Shown here piece after piece: positions 22,501-29,013 of a DNA stretch of 60,000 bases. The position numbers and the translations under genes are program-made. Within the stretch, counting starts at the first letter, position 1. Each line of letters begins with the position of its first letter. The notes below the pieces were generated by a model, which worked only from the letters and a program-made list of their open reading frames with translations, did no database searches and was not told where the DNA came from. Source of the stretch: Branchiostoma floridae (Eukaryota > Chordata > Leptocardii > Amphioxiformes > Branchiostomatidae); contig NC_049982.1 of assembly GCF_000003815.2 (NCBI RefSeq), positions 7,733,849-7,793,848 of the forward strand, given 5' to 3'.

Positions 22501-25112
22501 ACATCACAGGGGGATGCGTGTCATTTGCATTAATATTCAAATCATTTGATGCGTCAGAATATGGAAGTACATAGAATACATTCCAAAGTTGATGCAAACC
22601 ACACGTGTCCCTCCGATTTAAGCATTTTAGGTGAGTCTGAATTCGTTTTTTGATTCTGAGTAGCTGTGTTTCGTCGCCTGTCTTTTCTCCTTGGGATTTC
22701 CAACATTATGACTAGTGCACCGTATCTAACTTCACCATAACAACAAGCACATGTCCAGGTGACTAACACGTGTGTGGTGTGTGTGTGTCCCGCGTAGGGA
22801 GGGCGGAGGCGCAAGCCCAGCGCGGCGGAACGTCTGTTCGGTGGTGGTGGTGGGATATCACGCAGTGCCGTGGACCTGAGAACCCTCGGTCAACACGACC
22901 AGTCCGGCCGATCTAAAACTTCTAAGGGCACTACTTCCATCCTCAAAAAGCCCAGGGTAAGCTGGCTGCACCCTCCAGTTAGAGGGGTCCAAGTCAAGCT
23001 CATTCTCTGCTTTTGGTTATCATTATTTTGGGGTGGTGTAAAATTAGGTGCTAGTAGGGAAAGTGGAAAAATATTTCAAAAGCATATGCTGTGTAGACAT
23101 GATTTTGCATTTGTATTTGTTGGCTTCACTGTTCTTTTTTAATTAATTTTTTGATGGGTTATATCAGAATGTTGAAGGTGAAACCTCACAATTTCTCAAC
23201 ACCATTTTAGTGTTATCTAACTCTATCCTCTCATCATTTTTTAAGATTGACTGTCATTTTTTTCTGTTTTTTGGTTTTCTGTTTCATGGTATTCCATCTG
23301 TATTTAGTTATAGTTTATGTTCAGGTAACAATAAACAATCCCTTGTCTGTTACATTCCCTGTATTCCCACTTTTAAGAGATGGTCACAGACAAAACAATC
23401 TTCTGACCATGTTCTCAAATCTGGTTTTGCTCACTATGAAAGATGACATATCGTGTAGCTTGATCAAAAGGTTTAATTTGGTTTGGTTTGCTATGATACG
23501 TATCTCCATTAGGGACTGATATGTCACTATTAATCCTGGAGTCCAAGTGAATTATGTAACTCACAGTGTAGACACAAACAGGGCATAGGCACAAACTGTA
23601 TTTTGAATATCCTATAATTGCTGTTGTATATCTAACAGAAGACAAAACCTCGGCCAGACTTCTCGGCGCCAGTTGAGCCGTTCCACGGCACCACTGATCT
23701 GGAGGTGTCACCGCCAGAGAACAGCCCCAAGATCTTTGAGACAGACATCGAGCCAGTGGAGTTTGATCTGGACTGGAACAGAGAGGTATGAGTAGAGCAC
23801 CTGTAACCCAAACAATAGGAGCTAATTGACTCATTTGCATCAACCTTGTCTTGCCTTACCTTGGTTTCCCATTGGAATTCAAAATTGTCTTCAGCTTGAC
23901 TTTGTCTTACCTTGTTTGCTATTGGACATCCAAAATTGTCTTCAGCTCTTTTGCATTCATAAATAGGGTATAAAAGACCAGTTTCTCCAAGATCACTTCA
24001 GTGTCACGGATGAAAGATGGTGGATGCCACCTGAAACGTCTGACCGGTTCCAAAATCTTATCCAGTTGCTTGAGTAACTGCTTTTTGGCATTTCCTTGTG
24101 CTTATAATCTGAAAGGAGAAGGATTGGAGACATAACATTTACTCTTATAGATCTCAAGCATAGTATCAAGAAAGCCAATCAAGAAAGGATTGTGCAATTT
24201 TTAACACATTTTCCCTTCCCACGCCTAGCTGTTACCGCCCTCCAAGACGGTGCTCATCCCTGAGCGCTACGTGTCGGACACAGAGTCGGAGGACTCGCTA
24301 ACCCCCGAGGAGCAGGCACAGCGCAGACGCAAGGCAGCCAAGTTCCAGAAGCTGCTGTCCAATTACAGGTAAGGTATTATTGATGTCGTCTGGTATTCTA
24401 AGGACTAGTATTCAACACTGCTTCCAATGGAAGAAAATTAGAAATGTGTCACGAAAGTCAAAATGTTCTAGAAGCTGCTGTCCAGTTACAGGTAAGGTCT
24501 CATTGATGTCGTCTGAAGAACTTTCAACAAAACTAGTATTGATCACTACTTCCAATACAAGAAAATTAGAAATGTAACTTGTAAGCCAAGGGGTAATAAA
24601 TGTGTAAGAGGTAAGTTTGATAATAATGACATTGCTAGGTCTAGTTTAAGGTTAAGAAGTGTCAAAACAATCCTAGATAGATTTTTATGAATTATAGAAT
24701 ATTAAGGTAGTAAGTTTAAGAGACGAACCATGCTTTGATTATAGATAATTTTGTGAGTGAGAGAGGTAAGGCTTATTTTCAGGCTATTTTGTTACTACAC
24801 ATTTTGTTTACCACACAGAGTAGCCCCAATTGTGAAAGGCTTTTTGCACTTGTGTTCCTCAAGTCTTCTTAATTCTATCATAGCATTTTTCAGTAAGCCT
24901 GTTTACAATATTCATGTCTTTTCTCCTACAACAGCATGCAGGACCTGTCTAAAGCCAACTCAGAGAGAGAGAAGAAGGACCGCGCCCACATCCTGTCCAT
25001 GCAGGCCGCCCTCGCCTCACAGGTCACAAGGGAGAGCCGCAAGCTGGCGCGCTCCCCGCACCTGGAGCGTAAAACGTTCGCGGTGCCTGAGGACAGGGGC
25101 ACCTATCTCTAG
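1498..25112 (+). CDS. PLEKHA5/7-like: PLEKHA5/PLEKHA7-like WW-PH domain protein (27 exons, 5' partial)
   Basis: I assembled 27 exons by hand from GT-AG sites. Every junction keeps phase, giving about 1348 codons to a TAG at 25110-25112. The order is: WW domain (exons 1-2, GWEE...YFV then HRGKKTTFKHPVTG), Ser/Thr linker, PH domain (exons 5-7, GWLNKQ...RKRWFVL to the final WLKAL helix), a disordered region with two repeated RLQQW/RQLSDW motifs (exon 9), short charged coiled-coil stretches (exons 13-21), RSAVDLR-type basic motifs (exon 24), and a C-terminal PERYVSDTESEDSLTPEE block (exon 26). In vertebrates PLEKHA5/6/7 share this C-terminal block; PLEKHA5 and 7 have two WW domains before the PH. 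The WW here matches their second WW, so the first lies upstream of the window. Relatives bind phosphoinositides via PH and PDZD11 via WW, and PLEKHA7 acts at adherens junctions. Which vertebrate paralog is closest cannot be settled; it may be pro-orthologous to all. The C-terminus ends in TYL, resembling a class I PDZ ligand (inference). Confidence 0.9.
2624..2956. mobile_element. MITE with CAGGGTTCTAGC inverted termini and 5-bp target duplication
   Basis: The left end CAGGGTTCTAGC and the right end GCTAGAACCCTG are inverted copies, extending imperfectly inward to GTAGTGGG/CCCACTAC. GACTT flanks both sides (2619-2623 and 2957-2961). No coding capacity. CAGGG ends with a 5-bp duplication fit a non-autonomous hAT-type element (inference). 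It lies in the first intron after the 1498 exon. Confidence 0.85.
5422..5505 (+). CDS. PLEKHA5/7-like: PLEKHA-like exon 2: C-terminal half of second WW domain
   Basis: The acceptor is TTTTTCCAG and the donor GTAAGG. It completes the WW as DHRGKKTTFKHPVTGQ. The His-Pro replaces the second Trp-x-x-Pro of canonical WW domains, as in vertebrate PLEKHA5/7 WW2 (KHP or RHP). It ends with two bases of an Arg codon. Confidence 0.88.
6270..6325. mobile_element. Relic of the GGGTGCAC-rich MITE family
   Basis: GTGCACCCAAAATT and TGGGTGCAT in opposite orientations match the interior of the element at 9072-9432. Termini and target duplication are not recognisable. Confidence 0.45.
6598..6995. mobile_element. 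MITE with TAGCCTGG termini and 9-bp target duplication
   Basis: The ends TAGCCTGG and CCAGGCTA begin imperfect inverted repeats of about 40 bp. A perfect 9-bp direct repeat, TTCAATATA, flanks the element at 6589-6597 and 6996-7004. No open frame. A 9-bp duplication points to MULE- or Merlin-like mobilisation (inference). Confidence 0.87.
8134..8197 (+). CDS. PLEKHA5/7-like: PLEKHA-like exon 3: Ser/Thr-rich linker
   Basis: It lies between TTTAG and GTAAGA. It reads STITDSRSTSTVSFQDEKPK between the WW and PH domains and exits in phase 0. Low-complexity Ser/Thr sequence occupies the same place in vertebrate homologs. Confidence 0.75.
9072..9432. mobile_element. MITE with CAGGGCTCGAAAT termini and 5-bp target duplication
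   Basis: CAGGGCTCGAAAT at the left mirrors ATTTCGAGCCCTG at the right. AGTAT is duplicated at 9067-9071 and 9433-9437. The interior carries many GGGTGCACC words in both orientations, so the ends fold extensively. No coding capacity. Probably hAT-type non-autonomous. Confidence 0.87.
10229..10284 (+). CDS. PLEKHA5/7-like: PLEKHA-like exon 4: linker before PH
   Basis: The acceptor is TTTTTCAG and the donor GTAAGT. It reads NSPSNKSPMNVGILGGTL and leaves two bases of a Lys codon. There is no domain of its own; it is supported by splice sites and by phase on both sides. Confidence 0.7.
10613..10749 (+). CDS. PLEKHA5/7-like: PLEKHA-like exon 5: start of PH domain
   Basis: It reads GYLMRGWLNKQDHGGLKSWR followed by KRWFVLTNRGLLYYK. 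This is the beta1-beta3 part of a PH domain with the basic K-x-W-x-x-R-W-F-V-L signature. The acceptor CCACCAG at 10611 is weaker than its neighbours. The better-looking AG at 10574 puts a stop in frame within a few codons, so I chose 10613. The donor is GTATGT. Confidence 0.88.
11108..11217 (+). CDS. PLEKHA5/7-like: PLEKHA-like exon 6: central PH domain
   Basis: The acceptor is TTTCTACAG and the donor GTAAGC. It reads NEGESNLLGSIVLIGYKVEA then a Ser/Lys loop and KHAFK, matching the LGSI...RKYAFK strand pattern of PLEKHA5/7 PH domains. The middle Ser/Lys loop is more divergent than in vertebrates. Confidence 0.87.
11890..12060 (-). mobile_element. Fragment of the ACAGACAG-tailed repeat, reverse orientation
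   Basis: A (GT)n/GTCTGTGTGT tract is followed by AACTCAAGAACC and TTTAGTATGTAAGTGGG. This is the reverse complement of modules in the repeat at about 29117-30197 (GAGTTATC plus ACACAGACAGACAG). It lies in the intron before PLEKHA-like exon 7 and ends less than 60 bp from its acceptor. Confidence 0.6.
12111..12223 (+). CDS. PLEKHA5/7-like: PLEKHA-like exon 7: end of PH domain
   Basis: The acceptor is CATTTTTCAG and the donor GTGAGA. It begins LSHPSQRLYIFSAETREDMV, then KWLKALNAV, the last beta strand and the C-terminal helix with its invariant Trp. It exits with two bases. Confidence 0.9.
12314..12465. mobile_element. Possible small inverted-repeat element
   Basis: GTGACCTAAATCT and AGATTTAGGTAAC form a 13-bp inverted pair with one mismatch about 150 bp apart. 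No target duplication seen, so this may be chance. Confidence 0.3.
12868..13029 (+). CDS. PLEKHA5/7-like: PLEKHA-like exon 8: polar linker after PH
   Basis: The acceptor TTTCTAAAG is unusual because it has A before AG. The donor is GTAAGA. Reading with the required phase gives an open, Pro/Ser/Arg-rich segment (TPNNVPSPIGKQNSPRGKAE...). It is supported mainly by phase continuity and a GC-rich coding look. Confidence 0.72.
13445..14256 (+). CDS. PLEKHA5/7-like: PLEKHA-like exon 9: large disordered exon
   Basis: This 812-nt exon sits between TTTTCCAG and GTAATG, with no stop over 270 codons. It is rich in Tyr, Gln, Asn, Ser and Arg. Two related motifs recur, RSESLQRLQQWKSQTLERQ and REESMRQLSDWRQRTLSS. 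They correspond to the SMxQLxxW helices of vertebrate PLEKHA5/6/7 in the same region. GC content rises clearly above the flanking introns. Confidence 0.9.
14699..14926 (+). CDS. PLEKHA5/7-like: PLEKHA-like exon 10: Arg/Pro-rich segment
   Basis: The acceptor is TTCAACAG and the donor GTGAGT. It contains a short internal repeat, MRNSRPVSEHFRFP and MRTARPVSSFYPTT. It ends in a Pro-rich tract (PPPTRPPLPAAYR) that could bind SH3 or WW domains (inference). Confidence 0.82.
15584..15723 (+). CDS. PLEKHA5/7-like: PLEKHA-like exon 11
   Basis: The acceptor is GTGTTTGTAG and the donor GTAAAT. It reads YGTDLPDAAPSRNYHTAIQE and ends KKEKDDDSYSLG. It is disordered and charged, and both phases fit. Confidence 0.78.
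16074..16160 (+). CDS. PLEKHA5/7-like: PLEKHA-like exon 12
   Basis: It lies between CACAACAG and GTAAGT and is 29 whole codons, DIDDVFANEVPPSSRPNYKL then TSSDLMGKS. It resembles the short acidic lead-in to the coiled coil of PLEKHA5-7 (DIDAKL / DVLLTR type). Confidence 0.78.
16490..16590 (+). CDS. PLEKHA5/7-like: PLEKHA-like exon 13: coiled-coil start
   Basis: The acceptor is a C-rich CTCCCCCAG and the donor GTGAAA. It reads HEELTLLLIQLKRDQDQLVE, an amphipathic Leu/charged heptad pattern. It exits with two bases. Confidence 0.82.
17064..17160 (+). CDS. PLEKHA5/7-like: PLEKHA-like exon 14: coiled coil
   Basis: The acceptor is GTTATTGAAG and the donor GTGAGC. It reads DEEERWKQYEELRRKCEESE, strongly helical and acidic-basic, after a Gly/Ser linker. 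Confidence 0.82.
17466..17567 (+). CDS. PLEKHA5/7-like: PLEKHA-like exon 15
   Basis: It lies between TTTGATGCAG and GTAAGA. Its 34 whole codons read LNASKPMLSLVSNMVKLGDL then YNTPDNRHNKQYDQ. Confidence 0.8.
17950..18081 (+). CDS. PLEKHA5/7-like: PLEKHA-like exon 16
   Basis: The acceptor is TTTTTCACCAG and the donor GTAAGT. It is 44 whole codons, FGRRTNPELSNREQFEFSRQ onward, ending SPSDDKLVN. Degenerate copies of its 3' end and donor recur twice in the following intron. Confidence 0.82.
18306..19080. repeat. Degenerate tandem repeat built from an exon end and its intron
   Basis: Units start near 18306, 18451, 18607 and 18975, marked by CCTGCAGTGCTGCTG...GGGGGCRTGTGTGCACT. Between the first three lie two decayed copies of the end of exon 16 (GGTCTGCAGCACA...CAATGACAA) at about 18394-18447 and 18535-18590. 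The donor GTAAGTA has become GCAAGTA in the first copy and GTAGCTT in the second. Confidence 0.8.
18702..18782 (+). CDS. PLEKHA5/7-like: PLEKHA-like exon 17: short helix
   Basis: It lies between TTTTTTAAACAG and GTATGA. Its 27 whole codons, IKSMRIRELDGHMQELTARV then TVLKEDM, look like one or two coiled-coil turns. Confidence 0.8.
19173..19322 (+). CDS. PLEKHA5/7-like: PLEKHA-like exon 18
   Basis: The acceptor is ATGATTACAG and the donor GTGATG. It is 50 whole codons, starting ENLERTLHSTSKKMAQYRDQ, helical. An internal AAG-GTTAGA at 19290-19298 could also act as a donor and would shorten it by whole codons. Confidence 0.78.
19349..19460 (+). repeat. C-rich degenerate repeat just after PLEKHA-like exon 18
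   Basis: A run of about 15 C is followed by repeated TTAACA(G)CCC and ACTACCC words. It starts about 27 nt after the donor at 19323. The opposite strand is G-rich. Confidence 0.7.
19743..19853 (+). CDS. PLEKHA5/7-like: PLEKHA-like exon 19
   Basis: It lies between TAACCTGTAG and GTATGT. Its 37 whole codons read KLEAFSGEHGQLTNELRAVH then a Ser/Thr-rich tail. Confidence 0.82.
20169..20301 (+). CDS. PLEKHA5/7-like: PLEKHA-like exon 20: coiled coil
   Basis: The acceptor is CATTCCCAG and the donor GTAACG. It includes MKNRLQQDLAHVQNMMSGLA then QQRDRLEGHVNSIRQQF. This resembles the QKELWRIQDVMEGLSKHK helix of vertebrate PLEKHA5. It exits with one base. Confidence 0.87.
20629..20823. mobile_element. 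Foldback pair of the short stem-loop element
   Basis: The left arm 20631-20720 is the inverse of the right arm 20721-20822, sharing GCCAAATAGCAGTTACTCAA and CAACTGGATATGAT. Each arm carries a GTGGATG-centred stem (about 20700 inverted and 20750 direct). Related single copies lie at 23996-24090 and 55010-55100. It lies in the intron before PLEKHA-like exon 21. Confidence 0.82.
20877..21025 (+). CDS. PLEKHA5/7-like: PLEKHA-like exon 21
   Basis: The acceptor is CTCCCAG and the donor GTGAGT. It reads GADGPFVETDLDTGIQHDLR then an Ala/Glu/Gln-rich helix. Confidence 0.82.
21314..21530 (+). CDS. PLEKHA5/7-like: PLEKHA-like exon 22: basic disordered segment
   Basis: It lies between GCCTCCCAG and GTACTT. 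It is 217 nt, rich in Arg, Ser and Glu (SLSVRQLKRESAERRSRDRQ), ending PPKRSNTLPGRPR. Such RSxS and RxNTLP sites fit basophilic-kinase or 14-3-3 targets (inference). Confidence 0.85.
21862..22148 (+). mobile_element. tRNA-derived SINE, copy 1
   Basis: An A box, TGGCCGAGTGG, at 21872 and a B box, GTTCGATCC, at 21917 are spaced as in a tRNA promoter. A tRNA-unrelated body follows (GTACATGCTGCTTTCTCTGC...). A second copy with about 80 percent apparent identity is at 48811. It lies in PLEKHA-like intron 22. Confidence 0.88.
22204..22304 (+). CDS. PLEKHA5/7-like: PLEKHA-like exon 23
   Basis: The acceptor is AATTTTTCCAG and the donor GTATGT. It reads DQSINNMTARSLKRVSRSSS then DVSRLRIPSTSSSE. Confidence 0.82.
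22798..22956 (+). CDS. PLEKHA5/7-like: PLEKHA-like exon 24
   Basis: The acceptor CCCGCGTAG follows a (GT)n run and lacks a real pyrimidine tract. The donor is GTAAGC. It contains KPSAAERLF, a five-Gly run and RSAVDLRTLG, similar to the MDLRTERPRSAVEQL region of vertebrate PLEKHA5, and ends in KKPR. It is 53 whole codons. Confidence 0.83.
23639..23785 (+). CDS. PLEKHA5/7-like: PLEKHA-like exon 25
   Basis: It lies between ATATCTAACAG and GTATGA. Its 49 whole codons are acidic and Pro-rich, KTKPRPDFSAPVEPFHGTTD onward, ending EPVEFDLDWNRE. Confidence 0.82.
23996..24090 (+). mobile_element. Solo copy of the stem-loop element
   Basis: GTCA, then CGGATGA, a six-pair stem around GTGGATG, then GAAACGTC and TGACC, followed by the conserved TCCAGTTGCTTGAGTAACTG tail. 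It is colinear with the copies at 20721 and 55010. Confidence 0.75.
24229..24368 (+). CDS. PLEKHA5/7-like: PLEKHA-like exon 26: conserved C-terminal PERY block
   Basis: The acceptor is CACGCCTAG and the donor GTAAGG. It reads LPPSKTVLIPERYVSDTESE then DSLTPEEQAQRRRKAAKFQK. The PERY(I/V)...LSPEE plus basic helix is the C-terminal signature of PLEKHA5/6/7. A duplicate of the exon end and donor lies 123 nt downstream. Confidence 0.9.
24347..24572 (+). repeat. Tandem duplication of PLEKHA-like exon 26 end plus donor
   Basis: AGAAGCTGCTGTCC...ACAGGTAAGG...TTGATGTCGTCTG occurs at 24347 and again at 24470. The second copy keeps an intact GTAAGG donor at 24492, exactly 123 nt after the first. Its use would hit TAA at once. 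Confidence 0.87.
24935..25112 (+). CDS. PLEKHA5/7-like: PLEKHA-like exon 27: terminal coding exon with stop
   Basis: The acceptor is CTCCTACAACAG. It opens MQDLSKANSEREKKDRAHIL (compare SLQNVIP / SVQNLQP in vertebrates), continues as a basic helix and ends EDRGTYL, then TAG. The last three residues TYL fit a class I PDZ ligand. Confidence 0.88.
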
Positions 25113-28100
25113 TGTAGCGTATCTGCTCACTGTAGATACTCTCATAGCAGGGCAATTCAACCCTCTTTAGCCGCGCAGTCACATTCTTTGTAGATCGTTG
25201 TACAATTTTTGTATTGTAGGAAGTTCATGCAGGTGGCGACAGAGTCAACCACCATCAAGGATCTAAGACAACCTTTTTGGTAAGAGGACAGCTGAATTTT
25301 AAATTACACATGCACAACTATACTGACAATGCCTTCAGTCAGTTTGTCATCGTACAATGATCATATGAAGAATATGACTGCTTCCGTAGCTTTAACTACT
25401 GTTGTTGCTAAATCTTGGAGACATCGAGGGATCTTGACACAAAACAAGATGCAACTTCTGTTGTAAATTCAGATTTTAATCCTTCAAGAAATTTTTTACG
25501 ACTGGAAAGCCTGAATACTTGAATCTTCAATTACATGTATGTGAAAATGGCAGCTTGAAATCATTTTGAGAGAATAGTTGTTATTCTTGCACTTATTCTA
25601 ACAAATAAAAATCATATACATGTATTCAATACAAACTCAAGGGCTCATCTTATAGTGCAAGGGACCAATGATCATACATGTAAAATGTATACTAGTATAT
25701 TGGGTAGAGTGAAATGAACAGAAAAAAATAGAAGCTGTTATTAATGTTAAAAATATCATTCTACTTTTATCAGTAAGTAGATAAACTAGAAGAAGTTTTT
25801 CTTTTGAGGGAAGGATATATTTTAATTTGAAAAGAATGGTTGAAAATGGTTACCATAGAAATTCTGTTAAACTAAGAGGTAAATAATGGAGATAAATATT
25901 ATGTAAAATAATCTGATTGTGGATTGAGTACATAAGACTCTGCTATGTATACAACATGTAGTTTATGGTTATTAACATGAAAAAAATCTCTGGAATGCCA
26001 CAAGGAGCTAGGACTTAGCAAACACATCCATTCCCAAGTGCCATTATAGAGTAGAACTGCAATTGCCCTGACTTGCTTCTAGCATTGCTTTAATGCTCTT
26101 ACTTATGATGCTTCATCAGCCTCCTTTCAAGCAATAAAAGCAAGTGGTCCATAGTTGTAAGTTTTGTATGGATGGAACTGGTCCTGACCAATAACAAGGC
26201 GGAACAAGGAGTTTCTTACTTACAAGACTTTTGATCGCATGATGAGGCAAAATATAAACTTTGATGACATTTCTATAGATGTGAACCTAATACATATATA
26301 ACACTACAGTTGTAACATATTCAGTATGTTTTAAAGTAGTGAATTTGATCATTTGTATATCATGTTTGACAGTGTTGTCATGTATGCTGTTGATGCATAT
26401 TAAGGTTGAATAGAAACATTTTAACTTGTTGTCAAACATCACTACAGAGCATAATTCAAAACTCTGGCCTAGGTTGCAAAGCTCTATGTTTGTAAAAGAC
26501 CAAGATTGTGCTGCTCCGAATTTTGTTGAAAAACAAATCCAAAAAACATTTAAATGCATTGATGTGGCCTTAGTCTTTCAATGTGACAAAGATAAGCTTA
26601 CTCTGTAATGGTAGATGTATATCAGGGTACTAATCTTGTATAAAACCAGTACTAGTAGTGATGAGAAAAGTTGTATTGATATAATTCTGAATGCAAACCA
26701 ATTACAAGGAAATGCTGAAAATCTTATAGTTTGTAGGAGTGATGTCCTCAAGCAAGACCAACTACTGTAAAATCAAACATGACATTGTGGCGTTGTCAAG
26801 GAATAACAGCAAATTCTAAACTTGGTGTCAAGATTGAAATGTTCTTAACCAAATAATTGTACTTAAGGTACTGCCAGTGTTAACCCTGGGGAAGCATTTG
26901 AATATCTATGAAAATATTGTGTCAAGTAAAAGAAAGTTGTAGGCTATTGAAAAATGATTCTATGTAGAACTGCTGGTTCAATTGATTAGCCTTAGTGTGC
27001 ACAGCAATCTATATCGATTCTTGTGATTTCACATTCGTCAGAAAAGAAACAAATTGTTATAAAAGCGCTAAATCAAATGTAGCTTATTAAATGTAACATT
27101 TGTCATACTGAATTTTAGAGGTATATTGGGACCACCATGTAGATAGCTGTGTGCCCCCAGGGTTTTCACTGACATGCGCATTACCTGTATATCTATAAAC
27201 TAGAAGACTATAGAGAAAGGATATATTTGTATTATGTATGGATTTTATGTGATAACTAGAGCTTAAGGTACATGCGTATGGGCAGACTGTACTTATTTTT
27301 AACAAAGCTTGCCATTTTTTAAAAAGATATTCTAAAATCTGAAAAAAAATGAAATGGAAATGAATTGTAGATATAAAGATGCTTTATTTATAGGTGCAGG
27401 AAGATGGATTGGATTGTGTGAATGTTTTGTAAAATGGTTCTCGTAGAGGACACTTTGGGAGGTTTCTATTGTAGACTAAGGACATTAAGTGCTGTTAAGA
27501 TTGGAATGAACTTATAGATGTATTTATTAGGTGGTTGGAAGTGCCTTAGACAGTTTTATCTGAAAGAAGAACAGCTTTTAAACTGCCAGTGAATGTATAC
27601 AATAGTACGAGTAGCTACCGTTTAATTTCTGACATGATTGTTCATTCAAGATTGTTACTTTGGTGCAGGAAATGGACAGAACAACCCCCTTGGCTAACAT
27701 ATTAATGGTATGTTCCATGAGGCCAGGTCAGAAATGAGCCAGTTGTCCATAGTTGCACCAGGAGAAAAGATGTGATGAATGTTTACAGGGGTTATAGATG
27801 ATGTACTGAGTAAGGGACCGCTCAATTGTAGCCCTGTTCTTGCTGACTTCTTGTTTGTCGTGAAGTAGAAGTGTCGAGGAAGAAGCAGCTGTTTTGTAAT
27901 ATATTAATTCTCCCTCTTGTTTTTCTGTGTTGTCACTATTGTCTGTGTTTGTTTGTGATGTGTGTGTGTTCATGTGTGAGGAATTCATAAATACCTGTAG
28001 CTGAAATCAAATTGCTGATAAAGATGAAGATGGAAGAAAGCCTTACTTAGACTTTGAGACTGTACTTGAAAATCCATACGTGACGTGCCCTAGGGCACAC

Positions 28101-29013
28101 CACTTATCTACCTGGACTTCACGACAGTACAGAAAACAATTACATACATACAAAACATCAAATATTTACATACATGACATATCACCACCTTAAATTAAGA
28201 TGGACATACACAATGCACAAAGTTAATGGAACCGCCTTATTTGGCCCGAGTAAGTCGGTGGTAACTACAACTGTATGTCGGTAGTCATGGTACCCAGGCT
28301 ACGCTTTTATTTGCAATTGTAGGAAAAGTGGGAGTGGCTCATGAATTGTAGCTACATTGTAGCAAGGGAGAGAAAAATTCATTCATTGATGGTGTATATC
28401 AGAAATTCATTAATTGATCGTAGGAGTTTTTGAAGCCCTGTAAGTACTAACAGTCGTTAGTGGTATGAAGTGACAACAAAAATTGAGATGAACGTTTTCG
28501 TTGCGAATTTGCGCTTGGCCATAGAGTCGGAAGCATCAGATACCGGCATCTCAAAGGGATTACGTCATACCTGAATACGTCATGACGTTACGGTGCATCA
28601 CGCCGCCTGTCGATTTGACATTGTATTACATATACGTCATTCATACCATGACGTCATACTTGGATAACGCAGGCCTATTCTCCGGAAAGAAGTTGTTAAT
28701 TTCTATATCTTAAGTTGTTTGTTTCTTATTTTCTTTTGGTCAACCTAATCAATTAAACTATTGTAGCCTCCTTTACAAGTTGTTCACTGAATCGTAAGCA
28801 GGATGGTAGAGTCTCGCTATTTCTAAACCAAGCGTCCTGTCTTTTGACTGAAACTACAGGGGTGCAGTAGCCGCCCACCATCTTTGCCAGAAATGCACTA
28901 ACTTGACGGTGAATTCTGTGTATTATCTATCCCAGACAGATTTTGTACATATACATGTACTTGTTTGGCTAACTTGATGGCCAACAGAATACATGCATAC
29001 AGATAAGCAGACG
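25113..29013 (+). other. 3' UTR of the PLEKHA-like gene and intergenic DNA
   Basis: AT-rich sequence with no supported exon. AATAAA signals occur at 25604-25609 and 26133-26138, both plausible poly(A) signals. The true 3' end is unknown. From about 28480 the sequence becomes richer in CpG. Confidence 0.5.
28561..28656. promoter_or_regulatory. Cluster of CRE-like sites
   Basis: TACGTCA occurs at 28561, 28576 and 28633, TGACGTTA at 28583, and a palindromic TGACGTCA at 28649: five CREB/ATF-type half or full sites in under 100 bp. The surrounding DNA is locally CpG-rich. Another TGACGTCA is at 33949. Function is inference. Confidence 0.45.
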
